From the NCBI RefSeq assembly GCF_003390395.1, contig NZ_QUOV01000001.1:4216001-4280000 (forward strand): a stretch of 64,000 nucleotides of DNA, written 5' to 3'. The stretch is from Thalassotalea euphylliae (GTDB taxonomy: Bacteria; Pseudomonadota; Gammaproteobacteria; Enterobacterales; Alteromonadaceae). Below the pieces are notes generated by a model that saw only the letters and a program-made list of their open reading frames with translations, was not told where the DNA came from and searched no databases. The stretch's first letter is position 1, and each line of letters begins with the position of its first letter. A program made the translations under genes and the position numbers. Shown here piece by piece: positions 1-9,367 of the stretch.

Positions 1-360
<360 letters not shown>

Positions 361-419
361 CTAGAAGGATAGTTAGGTGTAACTACTCTGTTCAGCGAAA
401 GTATAGGAGATTCCCAAGC

Positions 420-456
420 AATCGAAATTTGATTAAAATGAACGTTATATTCGATT
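420..456. promoter_or_regulatory. Candidate OxyR binding site between katG and oxyR
   Basis: Inverted arms AATCGAA (420-426) and TTCGATT (450-456) bracket exactly 37 bp, the length of the known OxyR tetramer motif, and ATCG/TGAT-like half sites lie inside. The position between divergent katG and oxyR, ending 15 bp before the oxyR start, suits both autoregulation and katG activation. It does not match the E. coli consensus base for base, so this is an inference. Confidence 0.45.
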
Positions 457-471
457 TATTAGAACAACAAG

Positions 472-1383
472 ATGATTTCTCTTAAGCAAATCAATTACGC
501 GCTAGCGGTTGGTAAAACCTTGCACTTTAAAAAAGCCGCAGAAATGTGCAACGTGTCGCAGTCAGCATTAAGCTCTGCTATTAATGAAATGGAAACTCAG
601 CTTGGCCTCAAAGTATTCGAACGTAATAACAAGCACGTTTTTATTACTGATATCGGTCAGCAAGTGTTAGCAAAGGCTCAACAAGTTAAGTTGGAACTTG
701 AAGAACTTATGCAGCTGTCACAAATGGATAAATCACCGCTGAGTACCCCAATGACGCTTGGCATTATTCCAACCATTGGCCCTTACTTATTACCGAAAGT
801 GCTACCGGAAGTACGCAAAAACTACCCAGATTTTCGCTTAAAAATTGTTGAAGCACAGTCGCACGAGTTAGTTGATCGAGTGCGCACAGGTGATTTAGAC
901 GCGGCAATTTTAGCACTACCTTATGCGATTGATGGCTTGATGAGTTTCGAATTTTGGCAAGAAGACTTTTATATGGTTTGCCACCACGAAGAATGCCCTG
1001 CCAACACGAAAGAAATCAGCACGCAAGAAATGGCAATGGACAAGCTCATGTTGCTCAAGGAAGGACATTGCTTAAAAGATCACGCCCTTGCTGCTTGCCA
1101 ACATAAAAGCGTAGAGAAAGACTCAACCTTTGATGCCACTAGCTTACATACAATAGTCCAGATGGTAGCAGGTAAATTAGGCACCACGTTAGTACCAGAG
1201 ATGGCACTACAACAATTGCTACATAACGAAAGTGAACTGCGCGCATTACACTTAAATGAGCCAGGCCCGCACCGTAGCATTGCCTTTATTATTCGTCCTA
1301 ACTACGTTAAAACCAATGACATTGAAGTGTTGATGAAGCTATTTCGTCAGCAACTTAAGTTGCTGTGCACTAAGCCCAAATAG
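472..1383 (+). CDS. oxyR: Hydrogen peroxide-responsive LysR-type regulator OxyR
   Basis: The 303-aa protein has an N-terminal LysR winged helix-turn-helix (residues about 1-60) and a periplasmic-binding-protein-like effector domain. The decisive motif is GHCLKDHALAAC, which places cysteines at residues 200 and 209, the counterparts of E. coli C199 and C208 that form the regulatory disulfide. Oxidised OxyR normally activates katG, ahp, dps and gor. Here katG is divergent next door and a Dps-family gene lies 1 kb downstream. No strong Shine-Dalgarno precedes the ATG (AGAACAACAAG). The length is normal for the family and no key residue is missing. Confidence 0.95.
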   Translation: MISLKQINYALAVGKTLHFKKAAEMCNVSQSALSSAINEMETQLGLKVFERNNKHVFITDIGQQVLAKAQQVKLELEELMQLSQMDKSPLSTPMTLGIIPTIGPYLLPKVLPEVRKNYPDFRLKIVEAQSHELVDRVRTGDLDAAILALPYAIDGLMSFEFWQEDFYMVCHHEECPANTKEISTQEMAMDKLMLLKEGHCLKDHALAACQHKSVEKDSTFDATSLHTIVQMVAGKLGTTLVPEMALQQLLHNESELRALHLNEPGPHRSIAFIIRPNYVKTNDIEVLMKLFRQQLKLLCTKPK

Positions 1384-1443
1384 TTACCGAAAACTGCTGC
1401 CAATTAGACAACGTTAAACGCAATCATCAAAATAAATCGCGTA

Positions 1444-1489
1444 ATCGTTGAGCCTATGCTGCTGGCAAAGGCTCAACGATTTGCTTGTT
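1444..1489 (+). terminator. Probable oxyR terminator hairpin
   Basis: A perfect 12-bp inverted repeat, ATCGTTGAGCCT (1444-1455) and AGGCTCAACGAT (1469-1480), lies 60 bp after the oxyR stop. It is followed by the weakly T-rich TTGCTTGTT. The stem is strong but the T tract is broken, so the function is likely rather than certain. Confidence 0.6.
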
Positions 1490-1834
1490 AAAACGGCTTG
1501 CTTGTCAAAGCCGAATACTGAACGATCCAATTTTCATCTCACTTTCTATTTCACTGTTGTACTTTTCCTGCGCTTTTCTTGCGCTTTTGCTCGCTCTGAC
1601 TCTCAGGTTTGTTGTTTCACTTAGCTGCTATGTGTTGGTTAGTAATATGTGTTGACGAGTTGAATGCAGGCATAAAACCATTATGTTCGAAAAAACTGAT
1701 TGTAATAACAATTTTAATTAATTTTTATAATTAACACCTTGGTCGCATACTAGCTTCATCAAACAAACACAGGCACTTGTTATTTCGCTCTACGGGCATT
1801 GATAGCAAGCACAAGCAAGATAAGGCTAACCATT
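1490..1834 (+). promoter_or_regulatory. Gene-free leader upstream of the small stress genes, with a TATAAT box
   Basis: No open frame of note is seen across these 345 bp. An AT-rich stretch holds a perfect TATAAT at 1726-1731, with only a weak -35 (TTGTAA at 1700-1705, spacing 20 bp). If used, transcription would start near 1738 and leave an untranslated leader of about 95 nt before the 47-aa ORF. Nothing else in the stretch was recognised. Confidence 0.4.
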
Positions 1835-1978
1835 ATGAAAAATGTTATTCAATCAGTTATTCGCCAGTTCAACCGCAATCATTCCGTTAAAGCGGAAGCT
1901 GTTAAAAACAAGGCAAACGAATGTAATTACAAAAACAATTACTACGGCGATCAATTGTGCAAAGTGAAGTTGGGTTAA
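1835..1978 (+). CDS. Small 47-aa hypothetical protein
   Basis: ATG to TAA encodes 47 residues beginning MKNVIQSVIRQFNRNHSVKA, basic and rich in Asn and Lys, with cysteines at positions 31 and 42. The N-terminal 16 residues could form an amphipathic helix and no membrane span is evident. AAGG lies about 10 nt upstream of the ATG. It sits between oxyR and a DUF2061/Dps pair in the same direction, with a TATAAT promoter upstream. No family was recognised. The coding call rests on the start signal, position and non-random composition; the function is unknown. Confidence 0.55.
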   Translation: MKNVIQSVIRQFNRNHSVKAEAVKNKANECNYKNNYYGDQLCKVKLG

Positions 1979-2080
1979 ACCCTGCTCCAATAAAACGTTA
2001 GCAATTATTAAACACTTATTAAGTGCTAGGTAATTAACTCAGCTTTAACTGGGCAGAGCAACCAAAATAGGAAACCAACA

Positions 2081-2293
2081 ATGGCTAAAACAACGACCTT
2101 CGCAATTACGCATTTTTCTGTCGCCTTTGGCGTCACTTATGCCATTACCGGTGATTTTGTATTGGGTGGCTTAGTTGCCATTGTTGAGCCAGCAATTAAT
2201 ACCGTTGCCTACTTTTTCCATGAAAAAATTTGGGACAAAGCAAAAGCATCAAGTGCCAGTCGCCCCCTCAGCAGATCCGCAGAGTATTGCTAA
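2081..2293 (+). CDS. DUF2061 small inner-membrane protein
   Basis: The 70-aa protein has two closely spaced hydrophobic segments (about residues 7-25 and 27-46), joined by a short turn around TGDFVLGG, then the FFHEKIWDK motif. This is the layout of the DUF2061 family of small two-helix membrane proteins of unknown role. AGGAAACCAACA directly before the ATG is a good ribosome-binding site. It lies 102 bp after the 47-aa ORF and 57 bp before dps in the same direction, so co-transcription with dps is plausible. The C-terminal tail (RPLSRSAEYC) looks variable. Confidence 0.8.
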   Translation: MAKTTTFAITHFSVAFGVTYAITGDFVLGGLVAIVEPAINTVAYFFHEKIWDKAKASSASRPLSRSAEYC

Positions 2294-2350
2294 TTTAACC
2301 ACTAGAAGAAATTAATCGCTGAATTCAGACCAGCAAAGACCCAAGGAATA

Positions 2351-2830
2351 ATGATGAGCGCAAATACAATCAATATCGGAATTAACGAAGCAGACCGAAT
2401 TAACGTAGCGGAGCAATTAAAGCACTTACTCGCAGACTCATATACGCTTTACCTACAAACACATAATTTTCACTGGAATGTCACTGGTCGCCAATTCCGT
2501 GAACTGCATTTAATGTTTGAAGAGCACTACACTGAATTGGCCGATGCGGTTGATGAAATTGCCGAACGCATTCGCACACTAGGCGTTGCAGCACCTGGCA
2601 CATACAAAGCATTTGCTGCACTAAGCTCAATTGAAGAAGTGGAAGGTGTACCAAGTGCAAGTGACATGGTCAGCATTTTAACCCGAGCTCATGAAACTGT
2701 GGTTCGTACCTGCCGCGCAGCACTAAAAGTGGCTCAAGATGCTGATGATGAATCTTCTGCGGCACTAGCTTCAGACCGCATGCGTGTACATGAGAAAACA
2801 GCATGGATGTTAAGAGCACTGCTAGACTAA
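2351..2830 (+). CDS. dps: Dps-family DNA-protecting, iron-storing mini-ferritin
   Basis: The 159-aa protein is a ferritin-like four-helix bundle. It carries the Dps ferroxidase signature: HNFHWNVTG followed by [22 protein letters not shown], giving the His, Asp and Glu that form the inter-subunit di-iron site. Dps dodecamers oxidise Fe(II) with H2O2 and coat DNA. Two adjacent ATGs (2351 and 2354) are possible starts after AAGGAATA; 2351 is used. A strong terminator follows. Nearness to oxyR and katG fits peroxide induction, a classical OxyR target. Confidence 0.93.
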   Translation: MMSANTINIGINEADRINVAEQLKHLLADSYTLYLQTHNFHWNVTGRQFRELHLMFEEHYTELADAVDEIAERIRTLGVAAPGTYKAFAALSSIEEVEGVPSASDMVSILTRAHETVVRTCRAALKVAQDADDESSAALASDRMRVHEKTAWMLRALLD

Positions 2831-2869
2831 TCTCAGCAACCTTGCTTGCAGCAATGTGATAACGATAAG

Positions 2870-2901
2870 GCAGCACCTAAAGCTTTAGGTGCTGCTTTTT
2901 T
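2870..2901 (+). terminator. Strong rho-independent terminator after dps
   Basis: A perfect 26-bp palindrome (2870-2895, GCAGCACCTAA then its complement through AGCTTT) is followed by six T (2896-2901). It begins 39 bp after the dps stop. Confidence 0.92.
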
Positions 2902-2961
2902 AGATACTGCTCCTTTCGCTGACTAAGCAAAATCGGCGCTGTTGAAGCCTGCCAAACATCA

Positions 2962-5172
2962 CTAAATAAAATTCACTGTCTTATTCATAGGTAGCTCGCG
3001 AATGCGCTTAGCTGTTGCAGCAAAAATCGCATTAGCAAGAGCAGGGGCCGCCGGTGGTACGCCCGGTTCGCCAATGCCTTTAATGGACTGATTGTTTTCC
3101 AGTACTTTAATGTGAAATTCCGGTACTTGGTTCAGACGCATCCCTTGATATTGATGATAGTTCGTCTGCTGAGGTGCATAGTTATCGTACGTCAGCTCAC
3201 AATTGATGGCGTGCCCTAGCCCCCAAATCGCAGCGCCAAACAGTTGCGCCTCAACATTAACCGGATCTAGCACTAGGCCAACATCAGCCACAATATAAAC
3301 CTTGTCGATACGAATCCCTGCCGGTGTGTTCGTCACATCAACCACATAAGCACAGGCAACGCCAAATGAGCGAGTCATAGCCACTCCGCGCCCACGGTTT
3401 TTACTTGGCTTACTGCCTTGCCAGTTAGCAAGTTCAGCTAAGGTTGCCAAGACTTGATCGGCAACAGGGTCGTTACATAGGCGAATACGTTCAGCCATTG
3501 GGTCTGCGCCAGCTTGCACAATAAGCTCATCTAAAAATGATTCATGGTAGAAGCCATTTTGTGAAGCGCCAACCGAGCGCCAAGAACTGATCGGCACCAT
3601 TTCTGGTGCTTTGTAGCCAGTGACTCGATAGTGTTCAATACCATAGGGTTGATCGTCGGCACCTGTGGTGATGGTGGCATCTGGCCCTGGTAGTGCGTTA
3701 TCTATTCGCCCAAACCAAGACGCCATTAATGAAGCGCTGACCAATTGCATATCCATGGCGACAACTTGTCCGTTACTGACTCGGCCTTTTGCTTTTGCAA
3801 GCGTCATTGGCCTTGGGTAATCGTGACTCATGTCTTCTTCGCGTGACCATGTCATTTTTACTGGTGTGCCTTTCATTGCCATGGCGATTTCCACCGCTTG
3901 TAATACGTAAGTATCTTCTAAACGGCGACCAAAACTGCCGCCCATTGGCAGCACGTGCAAGTGAACATTCGCTTTGGCATAGCCCGTAAGTTGGGCAACA
4001 TGATTTTCAATAAAACGGGGAATTTGAGTGCCTGTCCAAATGTCGATGCGGGTATCGGTTATCAACACTGTCGCATTCATTGGCTCTAATGGCGCATGGG
4101 CTAAATAGGGGGTGCGGTATTCAGCACTGACTAACTCTGATGGTGTGCCGCTCGCTAACACTTGTTCAACACGCCCGTTATCAAGGCGCTGAATATTCTC
4201 AAATTCAGGTTGAATATGGTTTTCAAGTACTTGCCACATTTGCGCTGAATTGGCGGGATAGGGGGCTGGTTGCCATTCAATTTCAATCGCATTTACCGCT
4301 TTAAAAGCTCGCCACGTGTTGTCAGCAACCACCGCAACACCATTAGTAATCGGCATAACCCGTTTAACACCGCGCATTTTTTTAGCACTACTGGCATTGA
4401 ACGACTTTACTGGTGCCCCCAAACCAGGATTGGCGCGAACACTGGCGTAAACCATGTTATCGGCTTGCATATCAATGCCGTAATTTTGTGTTCCCGTTGA
4501 TTTGGCTAGGGTATCAAGTCGTTGATGTGGCTTGCCTAAGTACCGCCATTGGCTAGCAGGGCGCAGTGTCACCTCATTTTGAGGTGCAATATTGGCAGCA
4601 CTTGGTGCGAGTTCCTGATAACTAATTGCTCGTTCATCAGGTAAAATCACAAAGCCATTTTCTGTTGTTAATGCCTCAAGTGGCACATTGTAGACAACAG
4701 ACGCCGCCATTTTTAACGTTTCACGAGCAACCGCTCCTGCCATACGCAAACGCTGATATAAATCTGGTACCGTTGAACTGCCGCCGGTAATTTGAAAACC
4801 CAACAACTTACCGATAACATCGCCAAAACCAGGCATAGCTTCGTCAATGACGGCGCCATTATAGTAAGCCAAACTTGGCTTACCTGGGCTAAGAGTCACT
4901 TGATAGGGGTCAACATCAAGCTCTTCTGCAAGCAACATGGCCTGAAGTGAATATACTCCTTGGCCTTTGTCAGCCCGTGGGGTTATTAAAGTCACGCCAT
5001 TGGCATCAATTTTAACGAATGGCGTTAATGCTGCCTCACCTTCTTTTAATCCATCGAGCAACGGGTTGTCTGCAGGCGTTAGATATTTATAGGTACCAAA
5101 GGCAATACCACCGGCAATTGCCGCAGAGCCGATTAAGAAAGTGCGACGGGTGAATGTGCCAAGCTTACTCAT
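2962..5172 (-). CDS. iorB: Molybdopterin-binding (large) subunit of an aldehyde/isoquinoline 1-oxidoreductase-type enzyme
   Basis: The protein of about 736 aa belongs to the xanthine oxidase family, IorB type. It begins [22 protein letters not shown], a twin-arginine signal that exports the folded cofactor enzyme. The C-terminal [16 protein letters not shown] holds the conserved active-site Glu next to molybdenum. The start at 5172 is preferred because it overlaps the end of the small subunit by 8 bp; a longer frame to 5286 would run into iorA coding sequence. Substrate cannot be read from sequence: aldehydes or N-heterocycles are usual. No cofactor-maturation genes lie nearby. Confidence 0.88.
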   Translation of the reverse strand: MSKLGTFTRRTFLIGSAAIAGGIAFGTYKYLTPADNPLLDGLKEGEAALTPFVKIDANGVTLITPRADKGQGVYSLQAMLLAEELDVDPYQVTLSPGKPSLAYYNGAVIDEAMPGFGDVIGKLLGFQITGGSSTVPDLYQRLRMAGAVARETLKMAASVVYNVPLEALTTENGFVILPDERAISYQELAPSAANIAPQNEVTLRPASQWRYLGKPHQRLDTLAKSTGTQNYGIDMQADNMVYASVRANPGLGAPVKSFNASSAKKMRGVKRVMPITNGVAVVADNTWRAFKAVNAIEIEWQPAPYPANSAQMWQVLENHIQPEFENIQRLDNGRVEQVLASGTPSELVSAEYRTPYLAHAPLEPMNATVLITDTRIDIWTGTQIPRFIENHVAQLTGYAKANVHLHVLPMGGSFGRRLEDTYVLQAVEIAMAMKGTPVKMTWSREEDMSHDYPRPMTLAKAKGRVSNGQVVAMDMQLVSASLMASWFGRIDNALPGPDATITTGADDQPYGIEHYRVTGYKAPEMVPISSWRSVGASQNGFYHESFLDELIVQAGADPMAERIRLCNDPVADQVLATLAELANWQGSKPSKNRGRGVAMTRSFGVACAYVVDVTNTPAGIRIDKVYIVADVGLVLDPVNVEAQLFGAAIWGLGHAINCELTYDNYAPQQTNYHQYQGMRLNQVPEFHIKVLENNQSIKGIGEPGVPPAAPALANAIFAATAKRIRELPMNKTVNFI

Positions 5173-5638
5173 CAGCAGCCCCTTGGCGCAAAAGCTTACT
5201 AGCGCTATAAATCGCTTGTTTGATACGAGGGTAACTGCCACAACGACATAAGTTGCCCGACATGGCGGCATCAATATCACTGTCACTCGGGGTAGGGTTA
5301 AACGCCAATAGGGCGGCGGCTTGCATCATCTGGCCCGACTGACAATACCCACATTGCGCCACTTGATGCTCGGCCCATGCTTGTTGCACCGCATGCATCG
5401 CTTGAGGTGTTCCAAGTCCTTCAATGGTGGTAATTTTTTGGCCGTCTACCATTTGTGCTTGTAACTGGCATGAGCGCATCGCGGTGCCATTAAAGTGGAC
5501 AGTGCAGGCACCACATTGCGCTAGGCCACAACCAAACTTAGTGCCCGTTAGTCCCAATTCATCACGCAGTACCCAAAGTAGTGGCATATCATCCTCGACA
5601 TCAACCTCTACGGCGCTACCGTTTAATTCAAATTTCAT
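5165..5638 (-). CDS. iorA: (2Fe-2S)-binding small subunit of the molybdenum hydroxylase
   Basis: The 157-aa protein has two iron-sulfur modules. The N-terminal plant-ferredoxin-like cluster motif is [17 protein letters not shown]...MRSC, and the C-terminal four-helix cluster is [10 protein letters not shown]...[12 protein letters not shown]. It passes electrons from the molybdenum site of IorB to an outside acceptor, in this two-subunit family usually a cytochrome c. It has no leader of its own, so it is expected to cross the membrane with Tat-tagged IorB. Translation is coupled to iorB through the ATGAGTAA overlap. Confidence 0.92.
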   Translation of the reverse strand: MKFELNGSAVEVDVEDDMPLLWVLRDELGLTGTKFGCGLAQCGACTVHFNGTAMRSCQLQAQMVDGQKITTIEGLGTPQAMHAVQQAWAEHQVAQCGYCQSGQMMQAAALLAFNPTPSDSDIDAAMSGNLCRCGSYPRIKQAIYSASKLLRQGAADE

Positions 5639-5857
5639 GATTCCATTCCATTAGTTATCAGCCAGCTCACGAGCAATAGCTTTTTTATTGAGTCTTGTCA
5701 GTAGCATACAATTTAGCATGAAGATGCTCAAACTTTGTACTAACGTTAATAGGCAGAGTTACGATGTGTTGCGCGCTTTAGATTCATTCCATCTGTCCTC
5801 CATACTCAATGCCGCCGAAAGGCAATGTTAACTAGATTAACCACAAAGGACGTGCAC

Positions 5858-8800
5858 ATGAGACATTGGCGACCATCGCTTGATACCCGCAATCAAAGCA
5901 AAGTAAATGAGTTTTGGGTGTTATTCGACACGATTATCAATGAAGCCATTTCACTAGAACCGCTTAAAAGTGCCCAGCAAAAAAATGGCGAAGTCTTTCC
6001 CTACTATATTCAACGGCGCTCTTATTTTTCAGCAGAAACGTTAGAAAAACTGAAGAGTAAAATCAGCATAAAATTCAAGCACTATCAATTAGGTGAACAG
6101 GAAATTGATTTAATTGGTATGTTGACCAATTACAGTGGCAGAAGACAAATTGCGATAGTGGGTCATCGTGGGGTCGGCAAATCGTCATTTATCAATTATG
6201 TTAGCTGGGTTATCCAACAGTCAGGGGTCAACGAAGGCTCACAATTCCTCAATATTGATTGTCGCGCCATAATCGAAAGCGAAGGAAAAATCAGCTTGTG
6301 TCAGCTTTTCTACGACGCAGTTGAAGCACTACCTAGCGAGGTTTTTGGCCGAGAGTTATTGAAAAAAGTTAAAGCAATTCTCAAAGAAGACAAAACCGAG
6401 AGTATTACTGGTGCACTCACACATTTGAGCCGGCAGTTACAAAAGCCACAAAAAGACAAGTTGGTCGTGGTTTTTGATAATTTAGATCATCTGCATTGCG
6501 ACTTCATTGCCAAAGCAACCGCGTTATCACGGCAAATTAGCATTCAAACCGACTTGCCAACTATTGTGTGCATTCGTCCCAACAGTATGCAGCGCCTTGC
6601 ATTGCGGGGAAATTCCCGAGCTATGTTTGGTTATCGACTTAATTTGTCACCACCTGATTTTACTGTTTGGTTTAACATGTTGGGTGAGCGTGTGGTCAAC
6701 ACCTTTATGAAGCATCGCAGCAGCAATAAAACCACCTATAAACTCTACAATCGTACGGTCACCAAAACTAATCTACTGAACTTTTTTTCAAGCGTGAATC
6801 ACCTACTGCGTGGTCGCCAACCTGATGATGATGTATTTAAGCTGATGGAAACCATTAGCTCTGATGACACTCGCCATTTAGCCTTAATTATTATGCGCTT
6901 ATTTTGTCATCATGGATTTCCGGTTTACCCATTGTTCTTGCAAAAAACAATAGAAGGGCATTTGCATCATCCTTTGCATTACTTGATGCGCGCTGAACAC
7001 GATATCTACCGCAGTGACACGTCGTTGATCACTATTCCAAACCTGCTATACGTCGAGTGTGGTAATGAAGAATCTTATTTATTGCCATATCGTACTTTAT
7101 CGCTGATTGCCGATGGTGTGATCATCTACAAAAACATAGTCGCTTGTTTAAATTTGATGGGCTATTCCGAACGTTTAGTCCAACAGACCTTAAACAAACT
7201 GATGTTGACTCTGTTAATTCGTGGCACGACCTCGGTTTCGATTGATCGCGTAGGTGAACCAGAAGCCTTTTATCTAACGCAGTCCGGGCATTATTACGTG
7301 GAATCGTTTATCAGCACACCAGATTACCTCACTAATGTAATGCTTGACGTGAAAGCCGAGCACAAGTCCTTCTATACATACTGCAATAGCCGCAAAAGCG
7401 ATACAGAGTTTACACCTAGGCTTGTTGACCTACTTGATTCAATTGAAGAGTACTTAAAAAAGGCATTTGAATTAGAAAAGTCAGCACTAACTAAGTTGAC
7501 GTCAAAACCGAAAAGTGAACCTTTATATCAACTAACGAAGTCGATTCATAATTTTGGTTTTCTCACTGATCGTATTTGGGAAGGACTAACATCGCTACTC
7601 AAGCGCATAGATGGCAGTAAATTTAAGCGGTTAGCTGAAATTGAATTAATGGCACAAGAAGTAATTGAAGAGGTGCACTCATTTCGCGAACACCGATTTC
7701 AAGAACTCCTTAACAAGTGCACTAACGAACACAATTTTGAACATTGCGAGCTAGACTTCAATATCCAAGAAACCAATGTTCAACTGCTGCTCGACAATGG
7801 TATGGGAGGCACCAATATCAAAGTAGCAGTAGACGCCAATGGCTCCTATACCAGAGATTCAACTTACCTTATCGCATTAGCGGCTAACGATGGTGAAGGT
7901 GAGGTTTATTACGCAACGAAAGCAACCGGCTATTTTAATTCTGCGCACCAGAAATCTCAGTACATTAGGAATTATCAAACCTTTCCAAGCTTGAATTTGC
8001 CATTTGAACAAGCCTGTGAAAAACAGCGCTATAACGTCAAACTAACGCAAGTCACCCCAAGTCGCGAGGATATCGTGCGTTCGAATCTGGCGATCATCAA
8101 CACTTACCTGAATCAAAATACCCTAAAAATTGTCTTATCGATTGTTGGCGGCGACGACTGCAGCGAACACATCATCGGCTCACATGCTGATTTTCCGGCG
8201 CTTCAAAGCTTAGTGGACGAACAAGTGTCGAGCATTAGTGCCTTAGCAAGCCAAGGAAAGTTAACCCATGCCGCACTTGATGTTGCAGGTTCTACACTGG
8301 CGTCGAATATTCTTACCCCTGAAGGCGAATCATTGCTTGCCACCCATTTGCATATGGTGAATAAAGCCGTGTTGTGCATCAATCGTGAGCTTCTAGGCAT
8401 CCCTTGGGAGTGGATTAGACCGCGTCCGAAACCAGGTGCCCAAACCTTAGCAATAGGTCAGGCATGGCATCTTTATCGCAACGTGTTGGATGACAGCAAT
8501 TTTGTCAAAATTGACTTCACCGCATTTGATTATCAGCTTTCGACTGATAAATATTTAGCATTCGGCATTCAGCCTGCTGAAGAGATTGAGCAAACGGTAA
8601 ATACGCCAAGTTCACTACCTGAGCTTTACCAGCATTTAGAGTCCAGTAGCATTATTCACTTGGTTGGGCATCATGATGAAAGCAATGCCAACATAGTGTT
8701 GGGCGAAAGTAGTATCGGTAGTATTGACGATCACAAGCTTACGATTAATTACGCAGAAGCAGACGCATATAGCTTTGAGGGTAAAGATAGCCTGCTAGTG

Positions 8801-9055
8801 CTATCGTCTTGTGGCGTATCACTATCACCTTATCACAACAATATCGCGATCAAACTATGTGAGCGAAACGGCTGCGAAGTTTGGTCGCCCCTGATCATTA
8901 TTCCTTACCAATACGCCCAACAATTACATCATCATTTCGCCCAGCTTCACCAGCAAGAACAAGAAATGTCGATTGCTGCTGTATGGGAGCATGTCATGAA
9001 ATGCGATACAACGATCGCAGAGCGTATTTACACCCGCTATTTAAATATGGAGTAG
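5858..9055 (+). CDS. P-loop NTPase fused to a C-terminal CHAT caspase-like protease
   Basis: The 1065-aa protein starts at 5858, where AAAGGA lies 7 nt before the ATG; the longer frame from 5825 has no such signal. Residues about 90-400 form an AAA/STAND-like NTPase: Walker A GHRGVGKSS (about 102-110), Walker B LVVVFDNLDHL (about 202-212) and a following TIVCIRP strand. Residues about 400-640 look helical (a winged-helix-like lid and coiled stretch). Residues about 640-860 form an unrecognised beta-rich part. The C-terminal 200 residues are a CHAT domain: LGIPWEW entry motif, IIHLVGHHDES with the catalytic His near 938, and LLVLSSCGVS with Cys near 985. Such proteins act as NTP-gated protease effectors in bacterial conflict systems. 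It is coupled to the next gene. The trigger and target are unknown. Confidence 0.85.
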   Translation: MRHWRPSLDTRNQSKVNEFWVLFDTIINEAISLEPLKSAQQKNGEVFPYYIQRRSYFSAETLEKLKSKISIKFKHYQLGEQEIDLIGMLTNYSGRRQIAIVGHRGVGKSSFINYVSWVIQQSGVNEGSQFLNIDCRAIIESEGKISLCQLFYDAVEALPSEVFGRELLKKVKAILKEDKTESITGALTHLSRQLQKPQKDKLVVVFDNLDHLHCDFIAKATALSRQISIQTDLPTIVCIRPNSMQRLALRGNSRAMFGYRLNLSPPDFTVWFNMLGERVVNTFMKHRSSNKTTYKLYNRTVTKTNLLNFFSSVNHLLRGRQPDDDVFKLMETISSDDTRHLALIIMRLFCHHGFPVYPLFLQKTIEGHLHHPLHYLMRAEHDIYRSDTSLITIPNLLYVECGNEESYLLPYRTLSLIADGVIIYKNIVACLNLMGYSERLVQQTLNKLMLTLLIRGTTSVSIDRVGEPEAFYLTQSGHYYVESFISTPDYLTNVMLDVKAEHKSFYTYCNSRKSDTEFTPRLVDLLDSIEEYLKKAFELEKSALTKLTSKPKSEPLYQLTKSIHNFGFLTDRIWEGLTSLLKRIDGSKFKRLAEIELMAQEVIEEVHSFREHRFQELLNKCTNEHNFEHCELDFNIQETNVQLLLDNGMGGTNIKVAVDANGSYTRDSTYLIALAANDGEGEVYYATKATGYFNSAHQKSQYIRNYQTFPSLNLPFEQACEKQRYNVKLTQVTPSREDIVRSNLAIINTYLNQNTLKIVLSIVGGDDCSEHIIGSHADFPALQSLVDEQVSSISALASQGKLTHAALDVAGSTLASNILTPEGESLLATHLHMVNKAVLCINRELLGIPWEWIRPRPKPGAQTLAIGQAWHLYRNVLDDSNFVKIDFTAFDYQLSTDKYLAFGIQPAEEIEQTVNTPSSLPELYQHLESSSIIHLVGHHDESNANIVLGESSIGSIDDHKLTINYAEADAYSFEGKDSLLVLSSCGVSLSPYHNNIAIKLCERNGCEVWSPLIIIPYQYAQQLHHHFAQLHQQEQEMSIAAVWEHVMKCDTTIAERIYTRYLNME

Positions 9056-9058
9056 CTA

Positions 9059-9340
9059 ATGGATTCATTTGAATTGGAAATCAACGAGCAAGATTTACCC
9101 ATTGACGTAAAAAACAAATTAGAAATCGCTAATGCCGAGCAAGAAAATTTAGGCGTGGTAGATAATGTTAAAGAAGTGCTGTCAGCAAATTTCGGTAAAA
9201 TAGTGCTATCAAAAGTATCTTCAATTATTCCTGATGCCTACGAAATCAATGAGCTCAGCTTTTCAGTATCACTAAAAGGTGAGTTGTTTGGCAATGGCTT
9301 TAATACGCAAGTAACCGTTAAAGTGAAGCCGGTAAAATGA
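9059..9340 (+). CDS. Small partner protein, resembles trypsin-co-occurring (Trypco1-like) domain
   Basis: The 93-aa acidic protein begins 3 bp after the NTPase-CHAT stop, with GGAG of its ribosome-binding site lying inside that gene, so the two are translationally linked. The C-terminal half (IIPDAYEINELSFSVSLKGEL followed by a FNTQVTVKVK strand) follows the pattern of small proteins that accompany trypsin-like and CHAT effectors: a helix, then a PDE-V-V-F-S-LKGE strand, then a polar loop and a final beta strand. This assignment is by eye only. It may bind or restrain the protease, or present the sensed signal. It has no signal peptide or membrane segment. Confidence 0.6.
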   Translation: MDSFELEINEQDLPIDVKNKLEIANAEQENLGVVDNVKEVLSANFGKIVLSKVSSIIPDAYEINELSFSVSLKGELFGNGFNTQVTVKVKPVK

Positions 9341-9367
9341 CTCAAAATAACAGAAGCGAGCTCTTAC

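Noticed and set aside
5173..5286. N-terminal extension of the IorB-type subunit
   Set aside because: The extra residues are the iorA coding sequence read in another frame. The Tat signal begins at MSKLG (5172).
5825..5857. Longer start for the NTPase-CHAT protein
   Set aside because: The ATG at 5825 has no Shine-Dalgarno, while the ATG at 5858 has AAAGGA at 7 nt.
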